This document shows, piece after piece, positions 11,439-21,440 of a stretch of DNA of 64,000 bases (position 1 is the first letter of the stretch; every line of letters begins with the position of its first letter). The position numbers were made by a program, and so were the translations under genes. Where the stretch lies: assembly GCA_949825045.1 (NCBI GenBank), contig OX463809.1, forward strand, positions 8,273,501 through 8,337,500, written 5' to 3'. The DNA is from Argyresthia goedartella (Eukaryota; Arthropoda; Insecta; Lepidoptera; Argyresthiidae). The notes under the pieces are model-generated. The model was not told where the DNA came from. It did no database searches and saw nothing but the letters and a program-made list of their open reading frames with translations.

Positions 11439-12863
11439 ATCTGCCGATTTACGCGGAATTGTCGGAATTCTGAGGCGCAACGAGTGCGGACACAGGTCCT
11501 GACACCACGGGAACGGAACCATGCGTTGTTCGCATTGGTACGGAACGTGCAGACGGTGCACTTTAAGTCCGAACTGGACATTCTGAGACGCGGACGCGTC
11601 CAACTGAAGGAAGCTGTGGCCCGGCTCAACCCGTTTATTGACCCTCAAGGATTGCTGAGGGTAGGAGGTCGGCTGCGGAATGCCAACCTGCCTTATGCGG
11701 CTCGCCACCCGTTGTTACTCCCTAGGAAAGGGAAGTTGGTCGAACTGTTGATACAGGATCGACACATTCGGAATGGGCATATCGGATGCCACGCCTTGAT
11801 GGCGTTTCTCCAGCGCGAGTTCTGGATTCTATCGGGAAGACGCTTAGTGCGTAGCGTCGTATTTCGATGCCTGCCTTGTTATCGGGCCAAGGCGGCTACG
11901 ATGCTGCCCCAGATGGGCGATTTGCCCTCGGATAGGGTTAACGAAATCCGGCCCTTTGCGGGTGTCGGAACGGATTTCGCGGGACCATTCATGGTCAAGT
12001 CTTCACAGCTACGGAATGCCATATTAGTGAAGGCATACCTGTGCGTCTTCTTGTGCTTGGCCACGAAGGCAGTCCACTTGGAGGTGGTCAGTGACCTCAC
12101 TACGGAGGCATTTATCGCATGTCTGGATCGGTTCGTCTCACGAAGGGGCCTCCCGACATTAATCCGTTCGGACAACGGCACAAATTTTGTCGGAGCCAGG
12201 CGATATCTGCAGGAGGTCACTCAATTCCTGAACGGTAACCAGGATGCCATCGGTACGGCTTGCTCCCGACGAGGGATTGAATGGGTTTTCAGTCCGCCGG
12301 GATGTCCTCATTGGGGAGGAATATTTGAGGCTGCGGTTAAATCGGCTAAGTCGCACCTGACGAGGATCATCGGTGAGACCTCTCTACGCTTTGAAGAGCT
12401 TGCGACGCTGTTCTGTAAGATTGAAATGACATTGAACTCGCGTCCGTTGTGCCCGCTCAGTTCGGATCCAAATGATTTGGAAGCGTTGACTCCGGGTCAC
12501 TTCCTGATAGGTCAGCCCATTAACGCCCTGCCAGAATACCCATTCGGTGATGTTAAGTTAAGTCGGTTAACTAGGTGGCAGATGTTGCAGCAGATGGCTC
12601 AAGATTTTTGGAAACGGTGGTCCCTTGAGTACTTGCACATCTTGCAGCAGCGCCTTAAGTGGACTGACCGGACGAGCCCCCCTCAAGTCGGTGATTTGAT
12701 GCTGATTAAGGATGCGAACCTGCCATCATTGAGATGGAGACGAAGACGGATCGTCAATTTGTACACGGGTCGGGATGGCACGCCTCGATCAGCAGAAGTC
12801 AAGGTGGGGGACTCGGTCCTCAAGAGAGCGGTCGCAACACTTTCTCGCCTTCCTATTGATTAG
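11439..12863 (+). pseudogene. BEL copy 1 pol: integrase, open to its natural stop
   Basis: This domain would insert the cDNA. The zinc-binding HHCC is seen as H94, H99, C129, C132, counting from Met 11484. The catalytic DDE is in GTDF (D164), RSDNGTNF (D230) and GGIFEAAVKSAK (E282). The C-terminal part ends LSRLPID at 12863. The frame matches RNase H upstream, so one nonsense codon is the only break. All key residues are present, which makes it the best-preserved part of copy 1. It has no evident promoter of its own and would be made only from a gag-pol readthrough product. Confidence 0.92.
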
Positions 12864-12894
12864 GGACAGGTTCGGGCCTGTCCGAGCGGGTGAC

Positions 12895-13453
12895 TGTTTA
12901 ATATGTATGCTTCGGAACGCACCGGTTTTTTGTTGCGCGGATCGACCGCGAGTAATCGGGACATCACTAGCGGAAACGGAACCGCAGCTGTCACTCGTAC
13001 CAACGAGATGAAAAATTAGAGGTTATCTTTTCTCGTCGGGAGAACAAACATGTCTGCTCAGTCATCGGGCCATTGATTGTAATTCGGTGTAACAATCGTC
13101 TAATACAGGTGTCGAGCCTGGTCGGAGTGTAAATCTACCACATCGTCGGGAAATAAGTAGATTCGCGTCAGCGGTTAAGTGATCTGTGTTGATTGGACAT
13201 CGTCGTATCGGACGGCGACTCCACGTGTCGGCAGGCAGCACGCCGGCGACAGCGTCGGGCAGCGTCAGTGAGATTCGTTCCTGATCCTACCCAACCTTGT
13301 GCCCTTATTCCGTATTCCTGCCCCGAATCGAGCTTTCGAGTTCCGGTCTACGACGACAAGGTAAGGTAACAATCAAGATTTTCTCTCCCGTGCTGGCAAC
13401 AAGCCCAGCCCCTCAAGATTCCACGCCGTTCGGTTGAGGCGTGGAATTAATCA
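12895..13453 (+). repeat. BEL copy 1 3' LTR
   Basis: 559 bp from TGTTTAATAT to TTAATCA, same length as the 5' LTR. It begins 31 nt after the integrase stop. The sequence beyond 13453 is SINE tail. Confidence 0.93.
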
Positions 13454-13605
13454 GTACCCTAGTCATGGTTGTTTATCTATCTAAGTATAATATTTATCTA
13501 TATAAGTATGTGTATCGTTGTCTAGTACCCAAGATACAGGGAATCCTAGTTTGGGGCTAGATCAATGTGTGTAAATAGTGTCCAAGGTATTATTATTATT
13601 ATTAT
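13454..13605 (+). mobile_element. SINE tail part with ATT repeat end
   Basis: Begins GTACCCTAGTCATGG and ends in (ATT)n at about 13588-13605. The same tail, nearly identical, occurs at 57638-57786. The tail type (ATCGTTGTCTAGTACCC, GTTTGGGGCTAG) matches LINE-derived ends of lepidopteran SINEs and RTE elements as I remember them. It completes the head at 5843-5950. Confidence 0.75.
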
Positions 13606-14288
13606 TAATTTACAAACCAGCCGCTTGCCCAGCCCGAAATGGAGAAGAGAAGGAAAAAAATAAGTTGCTCTGATCAAATCGGTTTCATAGTGAAATTTAT
13701 AAGGGTTGCGATGTGACGGATATCGTTTCGTTAACTTTATCGTCCGGTGTAAAAATACTTTTACTTTGGTGATTCGGGATCGGTGCGGCCTGGCTTAATA
13801 GGGTAGGCACGATATTTTGACGTGTCGAAAAAGTGAGCGTATCTAACTTGTATATGTAGGTAGGTAGGATCATTCAACTGTACCTACTCTAGAATAAACA
13901 AGACGATTGGTGTACGTAGCACGTCTTCACAAAAATGTTGGTCAGTAAATTGTGAGTGTTGGCTTGGAAATAAGTTACCTTTGATTTGAGAAAACTAATA
14001 ACAAACACAGCCAAACAAACAGCTAAGGTGGCCTTCAGGGTTTATAATAATAATAATATTTATTTATTTCAGATATACATCCATAATTAAACACGGTAAA
14101 ATGAAAAATAAATTGAAATAATTACACAAAACAAAAAATAAATTAATTGGTAACACAGAAAACAAGATCTAAGTATGTAAGATAAGTCCACACACTCATT
14201 CGTCATTCTGTCATAATTATGTAAGTTGGTAGTAATTTTACCTCTATAGTTAATAAAGTAGTTTTTTCATTTAATTCTGGGGCTAATT

Positions 14289-14289
<1 letters not shown>
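13606..14289. other. No gene recognised; possible minus-strand LINE tail near 14042-14280
   Basis: Sequence starting TAATAATAATAATATTTATTTATTTC at 14045 looks like the reverse complement of a LINE/SINE 3' end. Otherwise I see nothing coding. Confidence 0.45.
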
Positions 14290-14337
<48 letters not shown>

Positions 14338-14338
14338 A

Positions 14339-14369
<31 letters not shown>

Positions 14370-14412
14370 TTACTATACTTATTACATTATTATATTATAT
14401 TATATATATTCT

Positions 14413-14456
<44 letters not shown>

Positions 14457-14520
14457 AGAATATATATAATATAATATAATAATGTAATAAGTATAGTAAA
14501 TAATATAATATAATAAGAAA
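14290..14520. repeat. TA-rich microsatellite with a long inverted repeat (14369-14500)
   Basis: (TA)n runs flank a large palindrome centred at about 14434.5. The left arm from 14369 (TTTACTATACTTATTACATT) and the right arm ending 14500 are exact reverse complements over more than 50 nt as read, joined through TA repeats. The TAAGAATATATATAATATA block occurs again at about 14335-14353. Confidence 0.85.
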
Positions 14521-15179
14521 ATAATATTTAACCATCACAAATGTTAGTTGTAAGCTAGCTATTAAGACATTGTAGTGCCCTTACAGGGTTCATTGTTTGA
14601 TATAATTTTGTTAAAGTATACCACAATGACGCAATAAATATATGAATATGAAGGCCTGAGCGGAAAGAGGAATTCGTGTAGGGGGTGACGTCCCGCACAC
14701 CTCCTGCACACCCGCAAAGACCCTGCGTCATTGCGACCATGTTTATCGATTTCGATCTTGCCCAAGTTGAAGCTTGTACTTGTGTAGCTCAAATGGTATC
14801 GGCTGCCTCCTCGTCTGTATGAAAAGGTAAAATCCAATAATCCATTCTCAAGCTCTAGTACCGGAATATTTTGACATTGAACGGAAAAATTTTTTTGAAA
14901 AACATGCTCAGAAACTAGAGAATGAATACACAGTATCAACTAATATACCTAGGAATAGAAAAAGATGGAAGTTTTTGTCATAGAAGTCAGAGTAACCAGT
15001 GACGAAAGACAATTCCTTGAGATTTTTTTGCGATGATAGATAGGTACGATTTTAATTGTGATAAAACGTTAGTTTAAATAAAAAAGTGATAATTGGCGAA
15101 AAAAAATTCAACCTTCATTTTGTAGTCAGTTACCAAAAGGGCCTTTTTGGTAACTCTACATCGACTACCTCACTAAAAA
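14521..15179. other. Unidentified region with an open minus-strand frame (14562-14939)
   Basis: A 125-codon minus-strand frame runs here (…SYRRGGSRYHLSYTSTSFNLG…). I cannot name a domain. The composition is ordinary, and no start context or partner supports a gene. It may be part of a dispersed repeat. Confidence 0.35.
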
Positions 15180-15590
15180 AACAGTCTAGTGCCAGTCAAA
15201 CTCGCGCACGAAGGGTTCCGTACCACCGGACGTGGTAGGGATGATGTGGAGTGAATAGTTTGGATTTTACATAGAAAAATGTTTTTTACAAAGTTATTAG
15301 TGCAACTACTTTCACACTCCCCGTACGTAACCAGGTGCATTCATAAGTTTGTCTGTGGCATTGAAGGAATTTTTGTATGGGAGCCTACTTAAATATTGAT
15401 TTTATTCTGTTTTTAATATTTCTTGTTATAGCGGCAACAGCAATACATCATCTGTGAAAATTTCATCTCTCTAACTATCACGGTTCATGAGATACAGCCT
15501 GGTGACAGACGTATGGACTGACGGACGGACAGCGGAGGCTTAGTAATAGGGTTCCGTTTGGCAGCCTTCGGGTAAGGAACCCTAAAAAGA
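15180..15590 (+). repeat. Dispersed repeat with GGGTTCCGT / GGAACCCTA ends
   Basis: It starts CAGTCTAGTGCCAGTC, carries AAGGGTTCCGTACC, then CACGGTTCATGAGATACAG and GACAGCGGAGGCTTAGTAA, and ends TAAGGAACCCTAAAAA. The GGGTTCCGTA and TAAGGAACCC blocks near the two ends are roughly inverted. I recognise the style as a high-copy lepidopteran interspersed repeat, without a firm family name. Confidence 0.55.
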
Positions 15591-18490
15591 TACCATTAAA
15601 CTTGACATGGACTGTAGATAGATGAACCTAACATGGGAAAGTGAATGCGAAGACCTTTGGGTCAAACTCACCCTAAACTCTGCTAACTCTCCGCGTCACA
15701 TCTTTGTTTGTGCAATATATTTACCACCGCCTGTAAAGGTGGATGCTCTCACAACATTTCTTAATAATGTTAATGACAATGCATTGAACGGTGATAATGA
15801 TGTGGTAATATTAGGCGACTTTAACCTTAATTTTATTTCATGGGAAGATAAGCATAATGAGTCGTATACAATTCCTATAAATTATAATAGCAACCTAGGA
15901 TATACATTTGTGGACTTTATTAGCTATAATAATTTATACCAATATAATAATATTTGCAACTGTGATAACAGAAAGTTAGATCTCATATTAAGTAACATAC
16001 CGAAAGCTTCTGTGACACTGCCTTTGGAACTCCTTAGTAAACTTGACCAAAAGCACCCCAACCTTCTGTTCCATTTACCCCTGAACAATCTTAAATACTT
16101 ACATCCGAAACCCCGTACCGATTACAATTTCTTCAAAGCTGATTACTGTAATATGATAACAGAATTAAACTCCTATGACTGGGATGCTGCAATGCATGGC
16201 TGTGAGGATGTGGAACAAATGATCTCACTATTTTATGATAATTTGAATAAAGCTATGGGTAAATTTGTTCCTAAGCGGACAAAGAAAAGTTCTAAATTTC
16301 CTCGGTGGTACAGTGTCGCGTTAATAAAACTCATCAAAGAACAACATAAGGCAAGAATGAATTACCGTAAATTTAATAATCCAAGAGACAAACTCGAATA
16401 TGATTTACTTCGCAGTCGATGTCACAAGTTGTCTGATTTTTGTTATAGCAAGTACAAGCGTCAAATAGAATCAAACCTACAAATAAATCCTAAATCTTTT
16501 TGGACTTACATAAGAGACAAGAGAAATAACGATTCTAATTTACCTTCTCAAATGCATTTAGCGGACTCTACTGCCAAAACTGGTCCAGAAGTAGCCAACC
16601 TATTCGCCTCTCATTTTTCGTCAACTTACCTTGCTAACTCAGCTGATGACGTTACACAAATACCCGAGCAGTTTAATAATAGATCCATTGCCCAAATTAA
16701 AATTAGTGAAAAAGATATATACCTTAAAATAAACCAACTAGACATATTTAAAGGGTCGGGTCCCGATGGAATCCCTCCACTACTTATCAAAAGATGTTCG
16801 CAATCCCTGACCTACCCATTATTTATAATTTTCAATAAATCTCTAGAAACAGGTCAATTTCCCGATATTTGGAAAAAAGCGAGGATTTTACCTCTTCATA
16901 AAAAAGGTGATATTTGCATTATAACAAATTACAGACCAATATCCATCCTGTGCTGCTTCTCGAAACTTTTCGAATCTCTCATTTGCCCAATCATTACTCA
17001 GCACATAGACATCGCCATCAGTGATTTCCAGCACGGCTTCAGAATGGGTCGATCTGCCGAAACCAACCTGGTATCATTTATTTCTGATATATCAAAGGAA
17101 GTTGACTCTGGATACCAAGTCGATACTATTTATACTGACTTCAGTAGCGCATTCGATAAAGTCAGTCACTCGCTCCTAATCGCAAAACTGGAGGCTAATG
17201 GTGTACATGGGTCGCTGCTCAACTGGTTCAAATCATATTTGGAAAGACGCTCACAGCTGGTATCAATGAATGGTCATGAATCTCGTTTGTACTATGCTGA
17301 CTCTGGAGTTCCCCAAGGTTCACACTTGGGACCAATTTTATTCTCACTCTTTATAAACGACATTGTGACCAAACTCCAGAACTCAAAATGCTCATTATTT
17401 GCTGATGACCTGAAAATTTTTAAAACCGTGAATTGCCTTACTGATGCCAGCTTGTTACAAAGCGACTTAAGCAAAGTTCAACAGTGGTGTACGGAAAACT
17501 TCATGGTCTTAAATTCACAAAAATGCTACCATATTAAATTTACGAGAAAGAAGATGCCAATTCCTTCTGTATACAAGGTTGGTGATGATGTTTTAAATGA
17601 AGTCAACGAAGTTAAAGATCTGGGTGTCACTTTGGACGCAAAACTAACCTTCATTCCCCATATCAACAATATTACCAAAAAAGCAGCTCAAATGATGGGT
17701 TTCATCAGAAGAAATTCCAATGGCTTTAGCGTTCAATCGAAAATACTATTGTACGACTCTCTTGTCCGAAGTCACCTGGAATATTCCTCCTCAGCTTGGA
17801 ACCCATCTTACGCTCTTCATTCCCAACACATTGAAAGTATTCAGAGATCATTTACTAGGCATCTGGCCTTTATTTCAAGCGGAATATCCCACAGATGCCC
17901 GTACGAACAACGCCTTAGTTTTTTCAATATGGTCTCATTAAAAAGTCGTCGTACCCTTCGTGACCTTACGTTCCTACATAAAGTTATGAATGGCAACATC
18001 CTATGCAGTGACATCCTGGAACGCGTTTTCCTGACAGTACCCTATAATTATCCAAGACAGCCTATTTCTAAAATTCTACATGGTCCAATTGGTAAAACCA
18101 ACTTACTCAGTCACTCTCCTATAAATAGAATGTGTCAAAGCTATACCAACTTACTTTCCAAAGATCCGGATATAGACATGTTTTCCAATTCACTCAACAT
18201 CTTTAAAAGTTACGCAAGAAAAGTAAATTGTTAATATTATTATTGTTGTTATGTTTGGTACGTTAAATAAGATTTAGAAGTTTAAAAACGGTTATAAAGA
18301 TGTATAATATGTCATTTATTATTCCATAGTTTAGGTTAATTATAAACTGTGTTGTCTTTAGGCAAATGCTGTATACATGTATTTGGGTGCACACCAGATA
18401 TATCTCTAAACTGTACCTTAACTATAATAATGTAATATTAAGTGTGTAACCCTGCTCATGTATCTTTATATAAATAAATAAATAAATAAA
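15591..18490 (+). mobile_element. LINE 2, 5'-truncated, Jockey/CR1 type, with (TAAA)n tail
   Basis: The copy is joined directly to the preceding repeat at about 15590 and starts inside the endonuclease domain. The body is a single open ORF2 (15622-18234). A 3' UTR of ~240 bp follows, ending in a TAAATAAATAAATAAATAAA tail at 18471-18490. No ORF1 is present, and no clear target-site duplication was found. Confidence 0.85.
15622..18234 (+). CDS. LINE 2 endonuclease (partial) - reverse transcriptase
   Basis: 870 codons, uninterrupted. The N-terminus is the C-terminal half of an APE-like endonuclease: VVILGDFNLN (D66, N68) and KLDLILSN. It lacks the first part with the catalytic Glu. RT follows with GSGPDGIPP, NYRPISILCCFSKLFE, IYTDFSSAFDKVSHS, SGVPQGSHLGPILFSLFIND and the catalytic FADD at residues 593-596 (17398-17409). 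A C-terminal region with YDSLVRSHLEYSSSAWNP follows. Being open over this length, it is probably a young copy, but the missing 5' end means it cannot move by itself. The Met start is only the first in-frame ATG of the truncated copy. Confidence 0.9.
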   Translation: MNLTWESECEDLWVKLTLNSANSPRHIFVCAIYLPPPVKVDALTTFLNNVNDNALNGDNDVVILGDFNLNFISWEDKHNESYTIPINYNSNLGYTFVDFISYNNLYQYNNICNCDNRKLDLILSNIPKASVTLPLELLSKLDQKHPNLLFHLPLNNLKYLHPKPRTDYNFFKADYCNMITELNSYDWDAAMHGCEDVEQMISLFYDNLNKAMGKFVPKRTKKSSKFPRWYSVALIKLIKEQHKARMNYRKFNNPRDKLEYDLLRSRCHKLSDFCYSKYKRQIESNLQINPKSFWTYIRDKRNNDSNLPSQMHLADSTAKTGPEVANLFASHFSSTYLANSADDVTQIPEQFNNRSIAQIKISEKDIYLKINQLDIFKGSGPDGIPPLLIKRCSQSLTYPLFIIFNKSLETGQFPDIWKKARILPLHKKGDICIITNYRPISILCCFSKLFESLICPIITQHIDIAISDFQHGFRMGRSAETNLVSFISDISKEVDSGYQVDTIYTDFSSAFDKVSHSLLIAKLEANGVHGSLLNWFKSYLERRSQLVSMNGHESRLYYADSGVPQGSHLGPILFSLFINDIVTKLQNSKCSLFADDLKIFKTVNCLTDASLLQSDLSKVQQWCTENFMVLNSQKCYHIKFTRKKMPIPSVYKVGDDVLNEVNEVKDLGVTLDAKLTFIPHINNITKKAAQMMGFIRRNSNGFSVQSKILLYDSLVRSHLEYSSSAWNPSYALHSQHIESIQRSFTRHLAFISSGISHRCPYEQRLSFFNMVSLKSRRTLRDLTFLHKVMNGNILCSDILERVFLTVPYNYPRQPISKILHGPIGKTNLLSHSPINRMCQSYTNLLSKDPDIDMFSNSLNIFKSYARKVNC

Positions 18491-20610
18491 CATTATGCGT
18501 TCCTTGCAGTTCTGTTTTCTTATAGTGGCGACAACTCTGTGACTTCAGGATGTAACAGGAAGGTTTTAATAGTCATTTTTAGTCTGAGCGTGGGCTTAGA
18601 TGCAGGCGCCGCAAGACCACGCAGATTTTTCAAGCCAGGGCCAACTTGCCTTGCAACATCTGCGCTGCATGGCCGTGTCGCCTGCGTCATTCCAACAACC
18701 ACATTATGGCATAAACTGACATAATGTGGTTACCAGGGCCATCATTCTTAAACAACTTCTACTACAAAAATTATTTGATCAAAGCAACTTTATTTTTCAC
18801 CTCTCCTTACCTTGACAGATACTGTAGGTTTTGCTGTGGATTTTAGTGAAACAAAGATATGTATGCAGGCATATACATTGCTTCTGGCCCCACACTAGGA
18901 TACCCTCTATCGTGGAGACTAGAAACAGTGACATACAGTGACATACTACATATAAACATCCAGAACCTGGGGTTTTTTCCTCCCCAGCCAGGATTCGAAT
19001 CACCACCACCACACCAACTTTTACTATGAAACCATAAACTAATACTACTCTTGAAACTTTATTTATCACTTCAACTTACAAAAAAGTCTGTCACATTGCA
19101 CCAACTTGTTGCTGTAACTGTCTCTTGGTTTATCTCCGGCTTAATTTATGTTTTACGCCATGGCATGTATAATGGCAAATGGCGTTTATAAAATATCGAC
19201 CGATGGCATGGCACATACATAAAATATCCTATGCATTATTTTTTCTGAGGAGAGTCTGTCTGAATCCTTTGATGAGCAAGTTAGTACACTGCTTCCAGCC
19301 AACGTTTTATCCAGCTAACTTGCATGCCTCACTGCCAAGAGTGTTTAGAGATCACACGAAATATGGCTTGAATTAACTATCTACAATGCTGCAAGTCTCT
19401 GACTGCAACCACCGCTTGCAGCCGTGTAGCACATTCAAAGACTCGAAGATTTATTTATTTTCTCAAAATTGGTGGTACATTTGTTGTGGTGAGCATGCTT
19501 TACGATAACCTCATATTATTATACAACACCATCCTGTTCCTGTCACATCCTGTATTTATGCACGCAGTACATGTCAACTTGTAATCCCTAGGAGGTTTAA
19601 GAGGTCTCCAAATTGTGTATCAAATTAAACTTTCCTCGTAATAATAGATCTTAGTTACGTGCTTTCGAAAGTTCACGGAAGTTGCGGATGATTCGGGTCG
19701 TGAGACACGACATTCCGGATAAACGCGTATCTACTACTACTTATGGCTGAAAAGGAATTATGTACAATTCATAAGAAACAATTTGAAAGGTTTGATCTTA
19801 GGTATGGTCTTAAGGATTTAGGAAACCACCGCAAGCAACGTATGCGTGACCTCTGGAGGCTTGTTTGCTGTAAATCCGCTATCCGCTCCGCTATGAGTAT
19901 TTTTAATAGACGGGCTGTATTTCACAAATTAAAATTTATCGATTAGTAAAAAAAAATTAGTTCGCTAGCTCCTTGGGAAAATTAAAATGTCAGAAATTTA
20001 AATCTCTCGAGAGTGGTAAGAAAGTTTGAGGTTGCTAGCTTTTGGGGCCGATTCCGGCCAACTTTTACCCGAGTTGCCAGATAATGACTTAAGAGACATG
20101 ATGCTCTGGTCATAAAGTTCAATACTCAACTGCGATTTGTCAAAGAATTTCCTTACTTCGATATGTCACAAATACAAATCTGTCGAGCGGTAGGAATAAT
20201 TTAGGTATTGTGCAAATACTTTAAACTTCAAATTGAATTTGAAACCCAAATTAGACCTTAGAAATTAATTCCTCCCATCCTAGAACCTATAAAAAGTTGG
20301 TATTACACAAGATTTTGTGTCCTATAGAAGCCCATCTATTAATGATACCACAGATGGCGGATTTATAGCAAACATACCCCCAGAGGCCGCGCACAAGTTA
20401 CTTGCGGTGGCTTCTTAAATCCCTAGGACTATGTATAAAACCTTACCAAATTTCTAAGACTTGGAAAAAAGTATACGATTCTTATTAATTCCCCCTCAGC
20501 TATTAGTTGATAGTCAGGGTTAGAAGGTAATGATAATATATGGACGACTTATTACAGCCAGAATCTTGTATGTGCATGAAATGTAAAACTGAAACAAAAT
20601 AAATTAAGGT
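18491..20610. other. No gene recognised
   Basis: Mixed sequence with small frames of no recognisable family, for example 19743-19946, whose GNHRKQRMRDLWRL is unplaced. It probably includes old repeat fragments. Nothing I would call a gene. Confidence 0.45.
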
Positions 20611-20679
20611 TTGCTTATCTTCGTATATGCCGTTCTTCATTGCTTAATATTTATACTTAAGTTAGATGTAGAAAGCAAC

Positions 20680-20997
20680 TTAATTACTCACAAATCCCTC
20701 AATGAATCCTTACATAAAATCCGAGTAGCACAAAGGGCAATAGAGCGCGCTATGCTCGGAATCTCCCTTCGCGATCACATACCCAACGTCGTGATACGAC
20801 GACGCACCAAAGTCGTAGAAGTGGGTATGCGAATCGCAAGGTTAAAGTGGGGATGGGCGGGACACTTGGCTAGGAGGGACAACGGTAGATGGACCAAGGC
20901 GGTGACGGAATGGTGGCCAAGGGACGCGCGTAGACCGAGAGGTAGACCACCCGCCCGATGGTCGGATGACGTCGCCAAAACTGTCGGGCCGCAGTAG
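20680..20997 (+). pseudogene. RTE-type LINE, C-terminal fragment
   Basis: Translation gives KIRVAQRAIERAMLGISLRD, RRRTKVVEVGMRIARLKWGWAGHLARRDNGRW and RRPRGRPPARWSDDVAK. This is the C-terminal signature I know from insect RTE-type endonuclease-reverse transcriptases. It stops at TAG 20995-20997, before the usual end of that region. No RT core is present upstream, so it is a 5'-truncated copy. Confidence 0.75.
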
Positions 20998-21139
20998 ATC
21001 ACGTCGGCCCTAGGACCGCTATAAATGACGTAATGAAGAGGAGGCCTTTTCTCAACTGAGGAAACACTTAATTGCATGTCACAGCCACACAGTAAGAAGC
21101 CTATTCTCTCACGCCCCTCTCGCGTGCTATTTAGAAGCT

Positions 21140-21440
21140 TATTTTTTTAAGGCTTATATTCAAAACGATCACCAAAAACGCTCCAATAAATTTGAAACGA
21201 CCGCCATAATTAGTAAATGACGACAAAATTGTGTTTGGATAAATGATCACCAAACTTCTTTTTATGTTTTGTTTATTTAAATTTAATTTTTAAGTATTTT
21301 TTGTTGCTCTTACATGTTCAACCTAAAACGAAGGATAAAGGGGGCTTCGCTTCGCTCATCCCCTTTACCCTTCACCTAAGCTACCGCAGTATTTTGCCCT
21401 GACATTTTCTGCAACTTTTGGTTGCAGCTGCTGCAACAAC
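21140..21440 (+). repeat. Dispersed TGATCACCAAAA repeat family, copy B
   Basis: It holds GATCACCAAAA blocks, then TTACATGTTCAACCTAAAACGAAGG, AAAGGGGGCTTCGCTTCGCTC and CTACCGCAGTATTTTGCCCTGA. These are shared in order with 63840-63965 and, inverted, with 4625-4760. The AAAGGGG...CCCCTTT part can fold into a stem. Confidence 0.65.

Larger units (their letters stand above)
5951..13453 (+). mobile_element. BEL/Pao LTR retrotransposon, copy 1 (~7.5 kb)
   Basis: It has two 559-bp LTRs, a primer-binding site, gag with three zinc knuckles, and a pol in the order protease, RT, RNase H, integrase. That order and the Pao-type RNase H (FCDASEKGYGAAVYLR) point to BEL/Pao. I counted 11 LTR differences by eye (about 2%), so it is fairly recent but inactive. 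Breaks are a 4-nt insertion near 7545, a 1-nt loss near 8055, a 1-nt change near 8540, an RT deletion at 10331-10370, and a nonsense codon at 11436-11438. The integrase is intact. It sits inside a SINE, and no target-site duplication is visible. Confidence 0.93.

Noticed and set aside
14562..14939. 125-codon minus-strand frame as a gene
   Set aside because: No recognisable domain, start context or neighbour. It is probably part of an interspersed repeat. Noted only as unidentified.
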